Shown in pieces: positions 1 through 5,030 of a stretch of 5,030 nt of DNA; the first letter of the stretch is position 1; each line of letters opens with the position of its first letter. The translations under genes were made by a program, and so were the position numbers. This DNA comes from CAVPGH01 sp046726955. Its GTDB lineage: Bacteria; Acidobacteriota; Vicinamibacteria; Fen-336. The stretch lies in NCBI GenBank assembly GCA_046726955.1, contig JBKPBQ010000408.1:1-5030 (forward strand), in the 5' to 3' direction. The notes below the pieces were generated by a model. It worked only from the letters and a program-made list of their open reading frames with translations. It searched no databases and was not told the origin of the DNA.

Positions 1-151
1 GGACGTGATCGACCGCGTGCCGGGCTTGAGGGTCGCGGGGGCGCACGTCAAGGAGGAGCTGCGCAACCAGCAGATCGCCTGCCAGGACTACGCCTATGAG
101 CACGGGGTCGACAAGCCGGAGATCGACGGATGGACCTGGCCGACTCAGTGA
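1..151 (+). CDS. xfp: Xylulose-5-phosphate/fructose-6-phosphate phosphoketolase, C-terminal end only
   Basis: Only the last 49 codons are inside the window (reading from base 2, TGA at 149-151). The peptide opens with DVIDRVPGL, continues through a charged helix (HVKEELRNQQ) and ends with YAYEHGVDKPEIDGWTWPTQ. This is the characteristic C-terminus of phosphoketolases: a DVIDR(V/I)P block, then Y-x-x-(E/Q)-x-G-x-D-x-PEI and a closing W-x-W. The family is a thiamine diphosphate enzyme of the cytoplasm that splits xylulose 5-phosphate, or fructose 6-phosphate in many members, with phosphate to acetyl phosphate and an aldose phosphate. The catalytic domains lie upstream of the window, so substrate preference and integrity cannot be judged. 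The stop lies 4 bases before the porin start, which points to co-transcription with the sugar uptake genes downstream. The identification rests on recognising the tail motif. Confidence 0.88.
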   Translation, partial: DVIDRVPGLRVAGAHVKEELRNQQIACQDYAYEHGVDKPEIDGWTWPTQ

Positions 152-155
152 GCCG

Positions 156-1712
156 ATGCGGCCCATGCAGAAGCTGCTGAAGATGGCTTCAATCGCGCCG
201 TTCTTCGTTCTCGCCGGTCCACCTGTTTTCGGCCAGGAGACGGACCTGCAGGAGCAGCTCCGACAGATCAAGCAGCAGTACCTGGACACGACGCAGGAGC
301 TGATGCGGCGCATCACCGCGTTGGAGCAGGAGATCGCGAAGGAGCAGGAAGCCCGCAAGGCGCAGGCGGCGTCCGCTCCCTCGCAGACTCCGGCCGAGGC
401 CGCCCCCGCCCCGTCCATGTCGGCCGGGCAGGAGAGGCAGGGACAGCTGCCATCGGAGCCGCGATACGACCTCTTGAGAGAAGCGGAGACCAGGATCGAG
501 GGGCTGGAGCTGGCGGTCAAGGGCTTCGAATTCCACGGCTACATTCGCTCCGGCTACGGTCTCAACAGCGTCGGAGGCCACCAGGTCGCGTTCCAGGCTC
601 CGGGCGCGGGCGCCAAGTACCGGCTCGGCAACGAGGCCGAGACGTACGGCGAGATGATCTTCGTCAACAACTGGCTGAACCCGGACGGAAGCTCCGACAA
701 GGCGTGGCTGAAGACCGAGGTGATGATCGAGGCGAACACCACGAACTCCGCGAGCTACACCAGCTTTCCGAACCCCGCCGACAACGATCAGTTCCGGTTC
801 CGCGAGGCGTTCGTCCGCGGCGGCAACCTCTTCGCGAGCCAGCCGGAGGCGAAGTTCTGGGCGGGACAGCGCTACTACCGCCGCCAGCACATCGAGATCA
901 ACGACTTCTACCCCCTCGACATGAGCGGCTACGGGGCCGGAATCGAGGACCTGAAGGTCGGAGTCGGGAAGGTGTCCTTCGCGTACCTGGCCGGCGCGCG
1001 ACCCGACGTCACGACCGCGAGCGGCCGCTACGTCAAGAGCAACATCGACGCGCGGCTGTACGACATCAAGGCGCCGGGCGGGACGATCGCCGGCTGGTTC
1101 AACTTCGCCACCGGCAAGGGCGGCTCGACTCCGGACGGTGTGGAGATTCCCACGAGCAGCGGCGTTGCCCTCGGGTTCAAGCACCAGCGCCTCGAGTGGC
1201 TCGGCGGCTTCCATTCCTTCGGCATCCAGTACGGAACCGGTCCCGCCAGCAACTTCAGCACGTCCCTCGAGGACCCGACACCCTTCGTCGACAGCCGCAA
1301 GCGCCTGCTGATCACGGAGCAGTTGCTGATCCAGCCGAACGACACGTTCGCGGTGATGCCCATCTTCATCTACCAGCGGACGCGCGACGGCAACCCGCAG
1401 CACGACTGGGACGAGTGGGTGTCGTTCGGCGCACGGCCGCAGATCTTCTTCACCCCCCATCTCTCGTTGGCCCTCGAGGCGGGCCTCGACCACACGCGCA
1501 GCGGCGCGGGCGCTTACGAGGGCTGGCTGGGCAAGTTCACGATCGCCCCGCAGGTCGGGGCGGGACGGAAGTTCTTCAGCCGGCCCGTGCTGCGCGCCTT
1601 TCTCACCTACGCAACGTGGTCCGATGGGCTCCGGGGCTTCGTGGGCGGGGTCCCCTTCGCGGAAAAGACGAGCGGCTTCACATACGGCGTCCAGGCCGAA
1701 GCCTGGTGGTAG
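156..1712 (+). CDS. lamB: LamB/ScrY-like maltoporin-family sugar porin with N-terminal coiled coil
   Basis: This 518-residue outer-membrane porin probably lets sugars diffuse into the periplasm. Residues 1-26 are a signal peptide: basic start, hydrophobic core about 11-25, likely cut near VFG-Q. Residues 28-70 form a charged heptad-like coiled coil. An Ala/Pro-rich linker (about 70-90) and a short helix (102-121) follow. The barrel starts near 125 with FHGYIRSGYG. LamB hallmarks come in order: GAGAKYRLGNEAETYGE (151-166), FREAFV (215-220), FWAGQRYYRR (234-243), DFYPLDMSGYGAGIE (250-264), SRPVLRAFLTYATW (475-488) and a terminal FTYGVQAEAWW ending in aromatic residues, the usual outer-membrane assembly signal. 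E. coli LamB is about 450 residues; the extra N-terminal coil resembles the sucrose porin ScrY. The frame is open further upstream, but those codons lie inside the phosphoketolase gene and would precede the signal peptide. ATG at 156 or 165 is the likely start. No strong ribosome binding site is seen, so coupling to the upstream gene is plausible. The exact sugar is not shown; glucose is inferred from neighbours. Confidence 0.9.
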   Translation: MRPMQKLLKMASIAPFFVLAGPPVFGQETDLQEQLRQIKQQYLDTTQELMRRITALEQEIAKEQEARKAQAASAPSQTPAEAAPAPSMSAGQERQGQLPSEPRYDLLREAETRIEGLELAVKGFEFHGYIRSGYGLNSVGGHQVAFQAPGAGAKYRLGNEAETYGEMIFVNNWLNPDGSSDKAWLKTEVMIEANTTNSASYTSFPNPADNDQFRFREAFVRGGNLFASQPEAKFWAGQRYYRRQHIEINDFYPLDMSGYGAGIEDLKVGVGKVSFAYLAGARPDVTTASGRYVKSNIDARLYDIKAPGGTIAGWFNFATGKGGSTPDGVEIPTSSGVALGFKHQRLEWLGGFHSFGIQYGTGPASNFSTSLEDPTPFVDSRKRLLITEQLLIQPNDTFAVMPIFIYQRTRDGNPQHDWDEWVSFGARPQIFFTPHLSLALEAGLDHTRSGAGAYEGWLGKFTIAPQVGAGRKFFSRPVLRAFLTYATWSDGLRGFVGGVPFAEKTSGFTYGVQAEAWW

Positions 1713-1717
1713 CGATC

Positions 1718-2716
1718 ATGCTCATTGCAGGCGACGTCGGCGGCACGAAGACGGACCTGGCGATCTACTCTCCGGGAGGCGGGCCGCACGCACCGCTGGC
1801 CCAGACCCAATTCCACAGCGCTGACTATCCCAGCCTCCAGGCGATGGTCGCGGAGTTCCTCGCGCGGGTGAAGATGTCGGTCGAGGTCGCCTCCTTCGAC
1901 GTCGCCGGCCCCGTGATCGACGGGCACGTGAAGACGACCAACCTGCCTTGGATCATGGACGAGGGCTCGCTGGCCAGCGACTTGAAGATCAAGTCCGTCC
2001 ATCTCATGAACGACCTGGAAGCGGTCGCCCGGTCCGTCCCGGTGCTGCGGCCGCGCGACGTGATCACGCTGAACGAGGGACGGGCGGTCCCGAAGGGCAC
2101 GATCGCGGTGATCGCGCCGGGAACGGGCCTGGGCGAGTCGTACCTCACCTGGGACGGTGGGCGCTACCGGGCCCACAGCTCCGAAGGCGGCCATTCGGAT
2201 TTCGCGCCGACGGACGAGCGGCAGATCGGTCTGCTCCGGTACCTGCTGCCGCGCTTCGGTCACGTGGGGTTCGAGCGCGTGTGCTCCGGAATCGGGCTGC
2301 CCAACATCTACGAGTACCTTCGCGACGAAGAAAAGATGCGGGAACGGCCGGAAATCACAGCGGCCATCGCGTCCGCCAAGGACCCCACCAAGGCCATCAT
2401 GGACGCCGCGTTCGACCCGCGCGATCCCTGCGCGCTGTGCCGGACGACCGTCGACACGCTCGCCTCCATCCTTGCGTGCGAGGCAGGCAATCTCGCGCTG
2501 AAGGTGCTGGCCACGGGTGGGCTCTATCTGGCCGGCGGCGTGGCCCTGCACATGCTGGAGAAGCTGCGGGAGCCGCGCTTCATGGAGACGTTCGCCCGAA
2601 AGGGGCGATTCCACGACTTGATGCGCCAGATTCCCGTCCACGTCATCACCGCGCGTGCGGCCCTGGTCGGGGCTGCGGCGTACGGGCTGGAGTGCCTGAA
2701 GGCCGACGACGTCTAG
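1718..2716 (+). CDS. glk: Glucokinase (Glk family, ATP-dependent)
   Basis: This cytoplasmic enzyme of 332 residues phosphorylates glucose with ATP to glucose 6-phosphate. It belongs to the bacterial Glk family (Pfam Glucokinase), not the ROK type: it lacks a ROK-style CxCGxxGC zinc motif. Visible motifs are the N-terminal phosphate loop AGDVGGTKTDLAIY (4-17), FDVAGPV (60-66), LMNDLEAVA (96-104) with the predicted catalytic base Asp99, the nucleotide loop IAPGTGLGESYL (132-143), the sugar-binding EGGHSDFAP (156-164), GHVGFERVCSG (181-191) with Glu186, and a late ATP-site segment LYLAGGVA (269-276). The CxxC at 238-241 matches the position of a CxxC in E. coli Glk. Length fits the family (E. 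coli 321). The ATG at 1718 is chosen because it places the phosphate loop at the usual distance from the N-terminus. An in-frame GTG at 1706 overlaps the porin end and is less likely. The start lies 5 bases after the porin stop with only a weak GGTGG-like ribosome site, suggesting translational coupling. No key residue is missing. Confidence 0.95.
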   Translation: MLIAGDVGGTKTDLAIYSPGGGPHAPLAQTQFHSADYPSLQAMVAEFLARVKMSVEVASFDVAGPVIDGHVKTTNLPWIMDEGSLASDLKIKSVHLMNDLEAVARSVPVLRPRDVITLNEGRAVPKGTIAVIAPGTGLGESYLTWDGGRYRAHSSEGGHSDFAPTDERQIGLLRYLLPRFGHVGFERVCSGIGLPNIYEYLRDEEKMRERPEITAAIASAKDPTKAIMDAAFDPRDPCALCRTTVDTLASILACEAGNLALKVLATGGLYLAGGVALHMLEKLREPRFMETFARKGRFHDLMRQIPVHVITARAALVGAAAYGLECLKADDV

Positions 2717-2718
2717 CG

Positions 2719-2728
2719 AGGAGGTGAT
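2719..2728 (+). promoter_or_regulatory. Perfect Shine-Dalgarno site for the sugar porter gene
   Basis: The bases AGGAGGTGAT match the full complement of the usual 16S rRNA 3' tail. The GGAGG core ends 5 bases before the ATG at 2730. This decides the start of the porter: an in-frame GTG at 2724 lies inside this site and is very unlikely to be used. The site is much stronger than those of the porin and glucokinase genes upstream. Confidence 0.85.
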
Positions 2729-2729
2729 C

Positions 2730-4169
2730 ATGAGCAACGTGACGCGCAGCCTGGCGGAGCCCGCGGGCTTCACTGCAGTGTCCGAGGCCAGGGCCGGCAG
2801 CTCGACCTACGTCGTCGCGCTGTGCGGCGTGGCCGCGCTCGGGGGCTTCCTCTTCGGATTCGACAGCGGCGTCATCAACGGGACGGTAGAGGCGCTCGCG
2901 ACCGCCTTCGGCACCCGAACGGCGACCACGGGCTTCGCCGTGGCCTCGGTGCTGCTCGGCTGCGCGGTCGGGGCGTTCGTAGCCGGGAGGATCGCCGACC
3001 ACTACGGCCGGCGGTCGACCATGCTCGTGGACGCCACGCTCTTCCTGGCCACCGCGATCGCCACGGGCGCGGCACGCTCGGCCGGCGGGTTCATCGCCGC
3101 GCGGCTCCTGGGCGGGCTGGCCATCGGCGGCGCCAGCGTGCTCGCCCCGATGTACATCGCGGAGCTGGCTCCGGCCCATCTGCGCGGACGGCTGGCCTCG
3201 CTCCAGCAGATGGCCATCGTCCTCGGCCTGTTCAGCGCGTTCGTGAGCAACGACGTGATCGCCCGGATCGCGGGCGGCGCGGCCGCCGCCTTCTGGCTCG
3301 GTGCGCCCGCCTGGCGCTGGATGTTCTGGATGGAGGCCGTCCCGGCCGCCGCGTTCTTGCTGGGCGTCCTTTTCATCCCGGAGTCGCCGCGCCACCTCGT
3401 GGCGACCGGACGGCGGGACGAGGCCCGAAGCGTCTTTGACCGTATCGGCGGCGACGGCGGCGCCCTGGTTCGGCAGGTCGAACAGAGCCTCCGCGGCGAG
3501 CACCGGCCGCGGCTGTCGGACGTGCTGATACCGGGCACAGGCCGGCTCGCCCCGGTGGTCTGGGTGGGGATTGGGCTCGCGGTCTTCCAGCAGCTAGTGG
3601 GGATCAACATCATCTTCTATTACGGCGAGGTGCTGTGGAAGGCGGCGGGGGCGACGGAGCAGTGGGCGCTTCGGATCAATATCCTGACCGGCCTCGTCAA
3701 CATTCTGGCCACCCTCCCCGCCATCGCGCTCATCGACCGCGTGGGCCGCAAGCCGCTGCTCCTCGCCGGCTCGATCGGCATGGCCGTGACGCTCGGGGCC
3801 ATGGCCGCGGTCTTCGGCACCGCCGGTGTCGGTCCCGACGGCAAGCCCCTCCTCACCCACGGGGCGGCGGTAGCCGGCCTCCTCGCGGCCAACCTCTACA
3901 TCGTCGCCTTCGCGATGTCGTGGGGCCCGGTGATGTGGGTGCTCCTGGGCGAGATGTTCCCCAACCGGATGCGCGGCGCGGCCCTCGCCGTCTCCGGCGC
4001 CAGCAACTGGGCGGCGAACTTCGCGGTGACCGTCACGTTCCTGCCCCTGTTGAGCGCGGTCGGTCTCGGCGGGGCATACGCGGTCTACGCCCTCGCTGCC
4101 GCGGTCTCGCTGCCCTTCGTGTGGGCCGCCGTGCGCGAGACGAAGGGCATGACACTGGAGCAGATGTAG
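2730..4169 (+). CDS. Major facilitator superfamily sugar porter, probable glucose/H+ symporter
   Basis: This 479-residue inner-membrane transporter belongs to the sugar porter family of the MFS (XylE, GalP and GLUT relatives) and has the expected hydrophobic pattern for 12 helices. Signatures in order are GFLFGFDSGVINGT in helix 1 (39-52), GRIADHYGRRS (86-96), RLLGGLAIG (125-133), PMYIAELAPAHLRGRL (140-155), PESPR (217-221), QQLVGINIIFYY in helix 7 (287-298), DRVGRKP (336-342), GPVMWVLLGEMFP (399-411) and a final ETKGMTLEQM. Counterparts of XylE sugar ligands are present: Gln160, Gln287, Gln288, Asn293, Trp403 and probably Trp427. Asp45 and Arg125 correspond to the XylE Asp27/Arg133 pair, which favours proton symport over facilitation. 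Glucose is inferred from the adjacent glucokinase; galactose or xylose cannot be excluded. The gene starts 13 bases after glk, behind a perfect ribosome site. The C-terminus stops right after the ETKG motif, shorter than in many relatives, without sign of a frameshift. Confidence 0.93.
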   Translation: MSNVTRSLAEPAGFTAVSEARAGSSTYVVALCGVAALGGFLFGFDSGVINGTVEALATAFGTRTATTGFAVASVLLGCAVGAFVAGRIADHYGRRSTMLVDATLFLATAIATGAARSAGGFIAARLLGGLAIGGASVLAPMYIAELAPAHLRGRLASLQQMAIVLGLFSAFVSNDVIARIAGGAAAAFWLGAPAWRWMFWMEAVPAAAFLLGVLFIPESPRHLVATGRRDEARSVFDRIGGDGGALVRQVEQSLRGEHRPRLSDVLIPGTGRLAPVVWVGIGLAVFQQLVGINIIFYYGEVLWKAAGATEQWALRINILTGLVNILATLPAIALIDRVGRKPLLLAGSIGMAVTLGAMAAVFGTAGVGPDGKPLLTHGAAVAGLLAANLYIVAFAMSWGPVMWVLLGEMFPNRMRGAALAVSGASNWAANFAVTVTFLPLLSAVGLGGAYAVYALAAAVSLPFVWAAVRETKGMTLEQM

Positions 4170-4208
4170 AGATTCACCAGCGCGTTGATGTCACGATTTT
4201 CGAGGATG

Positions 4209-4222
4209 GGCGCGGGTGCGCC
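4209..4222. repeat. Short GC-rich stem-loop downstream of the porter gene
   Basis: GGCGC (4209-4213) and GCGCC (4218-4222) are perfect complements around a 4-base loop GGGT, about 40 bases after the porter stop. It could take part in transcription ending or in protecting the 3' end of the message. There is no T-run after it, so it is not a standard intrinsic terminator. Stems of five G/C pairs are common by chance in such DNA. Confidence 0.25.
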
Positions 4223-4266
4223 GCGCTTGGCGACCGGGAGCGACGTCGGGATCGAGCAGACACTCT

Positions 4267-4313
4267 CGGAGGACGCCCTGCCCCACCATGCCGCAGGCCC
4301 CTGCGGTCCTCCG
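4267..4313. repeat. Nested inverted repeat, possible structured RNA element
   Basis: An inner perfect hairpin, CCGCAGG (4291-4297) with CCTGCGG (4300-4306) around the two bases CC, sits directly inside the 3' arm of an outer stem. The outer stem is CGGAGGA (4267-4273) pairing with TCCTCCG (4307-4313). The inner 3' arm and the outer 3' arm are contiguous, so the two helices could stack, with bases 4274-4290 as a one-sided bulge. The 2-base loop is tight, so the innermost pair would open. No T-run follows. It lies in the gene-free stretch, about 100 bases after the porter stop. A terminator, mRNA-stabilising fold or REP-like element are possible; none is proven. Confidence 0.35.
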
Positions 4314-4338
4314 CGACGCTTCGCTGCGGGCCGCGCCG

Positions 4339-4357
4339 TTTCGCGAGATTTCGCGAG
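4339..4357. repeat. Tandem TTTCGCGAG repeat
   Basis: TTTCGCGAG occurs twice, at 4339-4347 and 4349-4357, separated by a single A, giving a 10-base period. Each copy holds the palindrome TCGCGA, so two symmetrical sites lie one helical turn apart. That arrangement suits a cooperative DNA-binding protein, but no regulator gene is nearby and the repeat may be chance. Confidence 0.4.
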
Positions 4358-4480
4358 GCAGCGGGCCATGGACACGACGATCGGAGGCCTTGCCGCAGGT
4401 GCAAGCTGCTGACCGCGCACGGCTATCCGGCTCTCCCTCGGCGCGGCATACCTGGCCTCGTATTTGCCTTTCTGCGCTCC

Positions 4481-4645
4481 ATGCCGAGAGCGGTCGGGAG
4501 CGGGTACGTCGAGGAGGCGGGAAAGCAGTTGCTCACGCTGTTGTCGCGGAGCCGGGACCACGTGACGGTGTCCGGCACCTGCAAGATGGACCTCGTCCGT
4601 CTTCTCGCAGAGCTGACCGCTCGGGGAGGAGCGAGGAGGCCGTGA
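4481..4645 (+). CDS. Possible small gene or 3' remnant of a gene, unknown function
   Basis: From ATG at 4481 this frame gives 54 residues and ends with TGA at 4643-4645, two bases before the TolC-family start. I do not recognise the protein. Counting codons by hand, G+C is about 65, 54 and 85 percent at codon positions 1, 2 and 3, the pattern of real coding sequence in GC-rich genomes. The frame stays open upstream, with weaker periodicity back to about 4402, so the true start could be earlier or the 5' part could be lost. The predicted protein has a helix-like stretch (GYVEEAGKQLLTLLS, 8-22), a strand-like VTVSGT (28-33) and another helix (MDLVRLLAELTA, 36-47). No ribosome site precedes the ATG. 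The ribosome site of the next gene lies within its last codons, as in coupled genes. It could be a genuine small protein, a decayed gene tail or chance. Confidence 0.35.
   Translation: MPRAVGSGYVEEAGKQLLTLLSRSRDHVTVSGTCKMDLVRLLAELTARGGARRP
4633..4639 (+). promoter_or_regulatory. Shine-Dalgarno site for the TolC-family gene
   Basis: GAGGAGG ends 8 bases before the ATG at 4648. An in-frame GTG at 4642 is only two bases away from the site, too close to be used, so the ATG is the likely start. Confidence 0.7.
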
Positions 4646-4647
4646 CG

Positions 4648-5030
4648 ATGCCGGCGCCGCCGGCCTGCCTCATCGGCCTCACCGTCCTCCTCATCGCGCC
4701 CCTCCCCTACGGACGGGCGGAGGAGTCGCGCGAGGAGGGGACGGCCTCCGCCCGCAGCGGCTACGAGATGCCGGATCACCTCCGGCGGCAGGTGTCCCCG
4801 ACGCCCAGCGTCCTCTGGAAGTCGCCGGACCTGGCGGCCTACACGACCGTGCTCAAGTCGGTGGAGGCGAGCCCGATCGACCCTCAGAAGCGCTACGAGC
4901 TCGCCGAGCTCGTAGACCTCGCCCAGCGGCTGAACCCAGAGACGCGCGTGGCCTGGGAGCGGGCGCGCCAGGCCGCGATCGGCGTCGGCCTCGTGGAAAG
5001 TGAGTACTTTCCGGTGCTCACGCTTGCCGC
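4648..5030 (+). CDS. TolC-family outer-membrane efflux protein, N-terminal part
   Basis: The frame runs open from ATG 4648 to the window edge, giving 127 codons plus two bases; the rest lies outside. Residues 1-24 look like a signal peptide: hydrophobic core about 6-19 and a likely cut at GRA-E. There is no lipobox. A spacer rich in charged residues follows (about 25-55), then WKSPDLAAY (57-65). The family-defining block comes next: YELAELVDLAQRLNPETR (83-100), VAWERARQAAIGVGL (101-115) and ESEYFPVL (117-124). The pattern of L-x-x-L-(V/I)-x-x-A, then NP-x-(T/S), A-x-x-x-A and Y-x-P is typical at the start of the first TolC repeat. TolC-like trimers form the outer-membrane and periplasmic tunnel of tripartite efflux or type I secretion systems. 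Its pump and adaptor partners should lie downstream. It is separated from the sugar operon by 478 bases, so it probably belongs to another functional unit. Confidence 0.87.
   Translation, partial: MPAPPACLIGLTVLLIAPLPYGRAEESREEGTASARSGYEMPDHLRRQVSPTPSVLWKSPDLAAYTTVLKSVEASPIDPQKRYELAELVDLAQRLNPETRVAWERARQAAIGVGLVESEYFPVLTLA

Larger units (their letters stand above)
4170..4480. other. Gene-free stretch after the sugar operon
   Basis: No reading frame here has a recognisable protein, a ribosome site and sensible base periodicity together. Open frames exist on both strands, but in DNA this GC-rich they are expected by chance. The minus-strand frame at 4085-4561 runs into the antisense of the porter gene and gives an Arg/Ala-rich, low-information protein. 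The stretch contains several inverted repeats and one direct repeat, listed separately. No clear sigma-70 promoter and no stem followed by a T-run was found. It may be a decayed gene, a regulatory spacer or a transcribed structured region. Confidence 0.55.

Noticed and set aside
96..155. Upstream extension of the porin frame to an ATG at 96
   Set aside because: These codons overlap the end of the phosphoketolase gene in another frame and would put 20 non-hydrophobic residues before the signal peptide.
189..1493. Long minus-strand open frame of 434 residues opposite the porin
   Set aside because: It is an antisense shadow caused by high third-position GC; the product is low-complexity and the plus strand carries a clear porin.
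704..1717. Long open frame fused upstream of glucokinase, giving a 670-residue product
   Set aside because: The first 338 residues are the porin gene read in another frame and are Arg-rich with no domain. The glucokinase itself begins at ATG 1718 and is full length.
1607..2773. Minus-strand open frame of 388 residues opposite glucokinase
   Set aside because: It is an antisense shadow spanning two gene junctions, with no recognisable motif.
4185..4213. TTGATG as a possible -35 promoter box
   Set aside because: No acceptable -10 box follows at 16-18 bases; the region there is GGGCGC-like.
4085..4561. Minus-strand open frame of 158 residues containing RDINALVN, faintly like the end of some transposases
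   Set aside because: The resemblance is a few residues only, no zinc or catalytic motifs accompany it, part of it is antisense to the porter gene, and no terminal repeats or target duplication were seen.
4894..4914. Perfect inverted repeat TACGAGCTC / GAGCTCGTA around a 3-base loop
   Set aside because: It lies inside the TolC-family gene and follows from repeated Glu-Leu codons (GAGCTC twice) in the conserved YELAELV segment, so it is explained by the protein.
1..5030. CRISPR arrays, tRNA or rRNA genes, insertion sequences, phage or defence genes
   Set aside because: No regularly spaced repeats, no cloverleaf-like or rRNA-like sequence and no recognisable mobile-element or defence protein were found in reading both strands.

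Overview
The window is high-GC DNA from a Gram-negative bacterium. The evidence for an outer membrane is a LamB-type porin and the start of a TolC-family efflux protein, both with export signals. Coding frames end mostly in G or C, which fits a GC-rich proteobacterium or a similar phylum. The sequence alone does not fix the taxon.

Positions 1-4169 form a tight run of four plus-strand genes. They are the last 49 residues of a phosphoketolase (stop at 149-151), a LamB/ScrY-like sugar porin (156-1712), a glucokinase (1718-2716) and a sugar porter of the major facilitator superfamily (2730-4169). The gaps are 4, 5 and 13 bases, so they are very probably one operon. Together they give a full route for a hexose, most likely glucose. 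The porin admits it across the outer membrane, the porter (probably a proton symporter) carries it across the inner membrane, and glucokinase makes glucose 6-phosphate. Phosphoketolase splits the derived fructose 6-phosphate or xylulose 5-phosphate to acetyl phosphate. No PTS or ABC sugar importer is visible here.

Positions 4170-4647 hold no confidently assigned gene. The first about 310 bases look non-coding or decayed and contain inverted and direct repeats. The last about 165 bases (4481-4645) show coding-like base periodicity in a frame that ends two bases before the next gene, so a small gene or a gene remnant may lie there.

From 4648 to the window edge is the 5' end of a TolC-family outer-membrane efflux gene with its own good ribosome binding site. 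It is probably a separate functional unit from the sugar operon.

Overall this is a well-organised but largely recognisable metabolic region. I found no convincing evidence of an undescribed system. The most open points are the 4170-4647 gap, the pairing of a LamB-type porin with a single-subunit porter, and the link to phosphoketolase.
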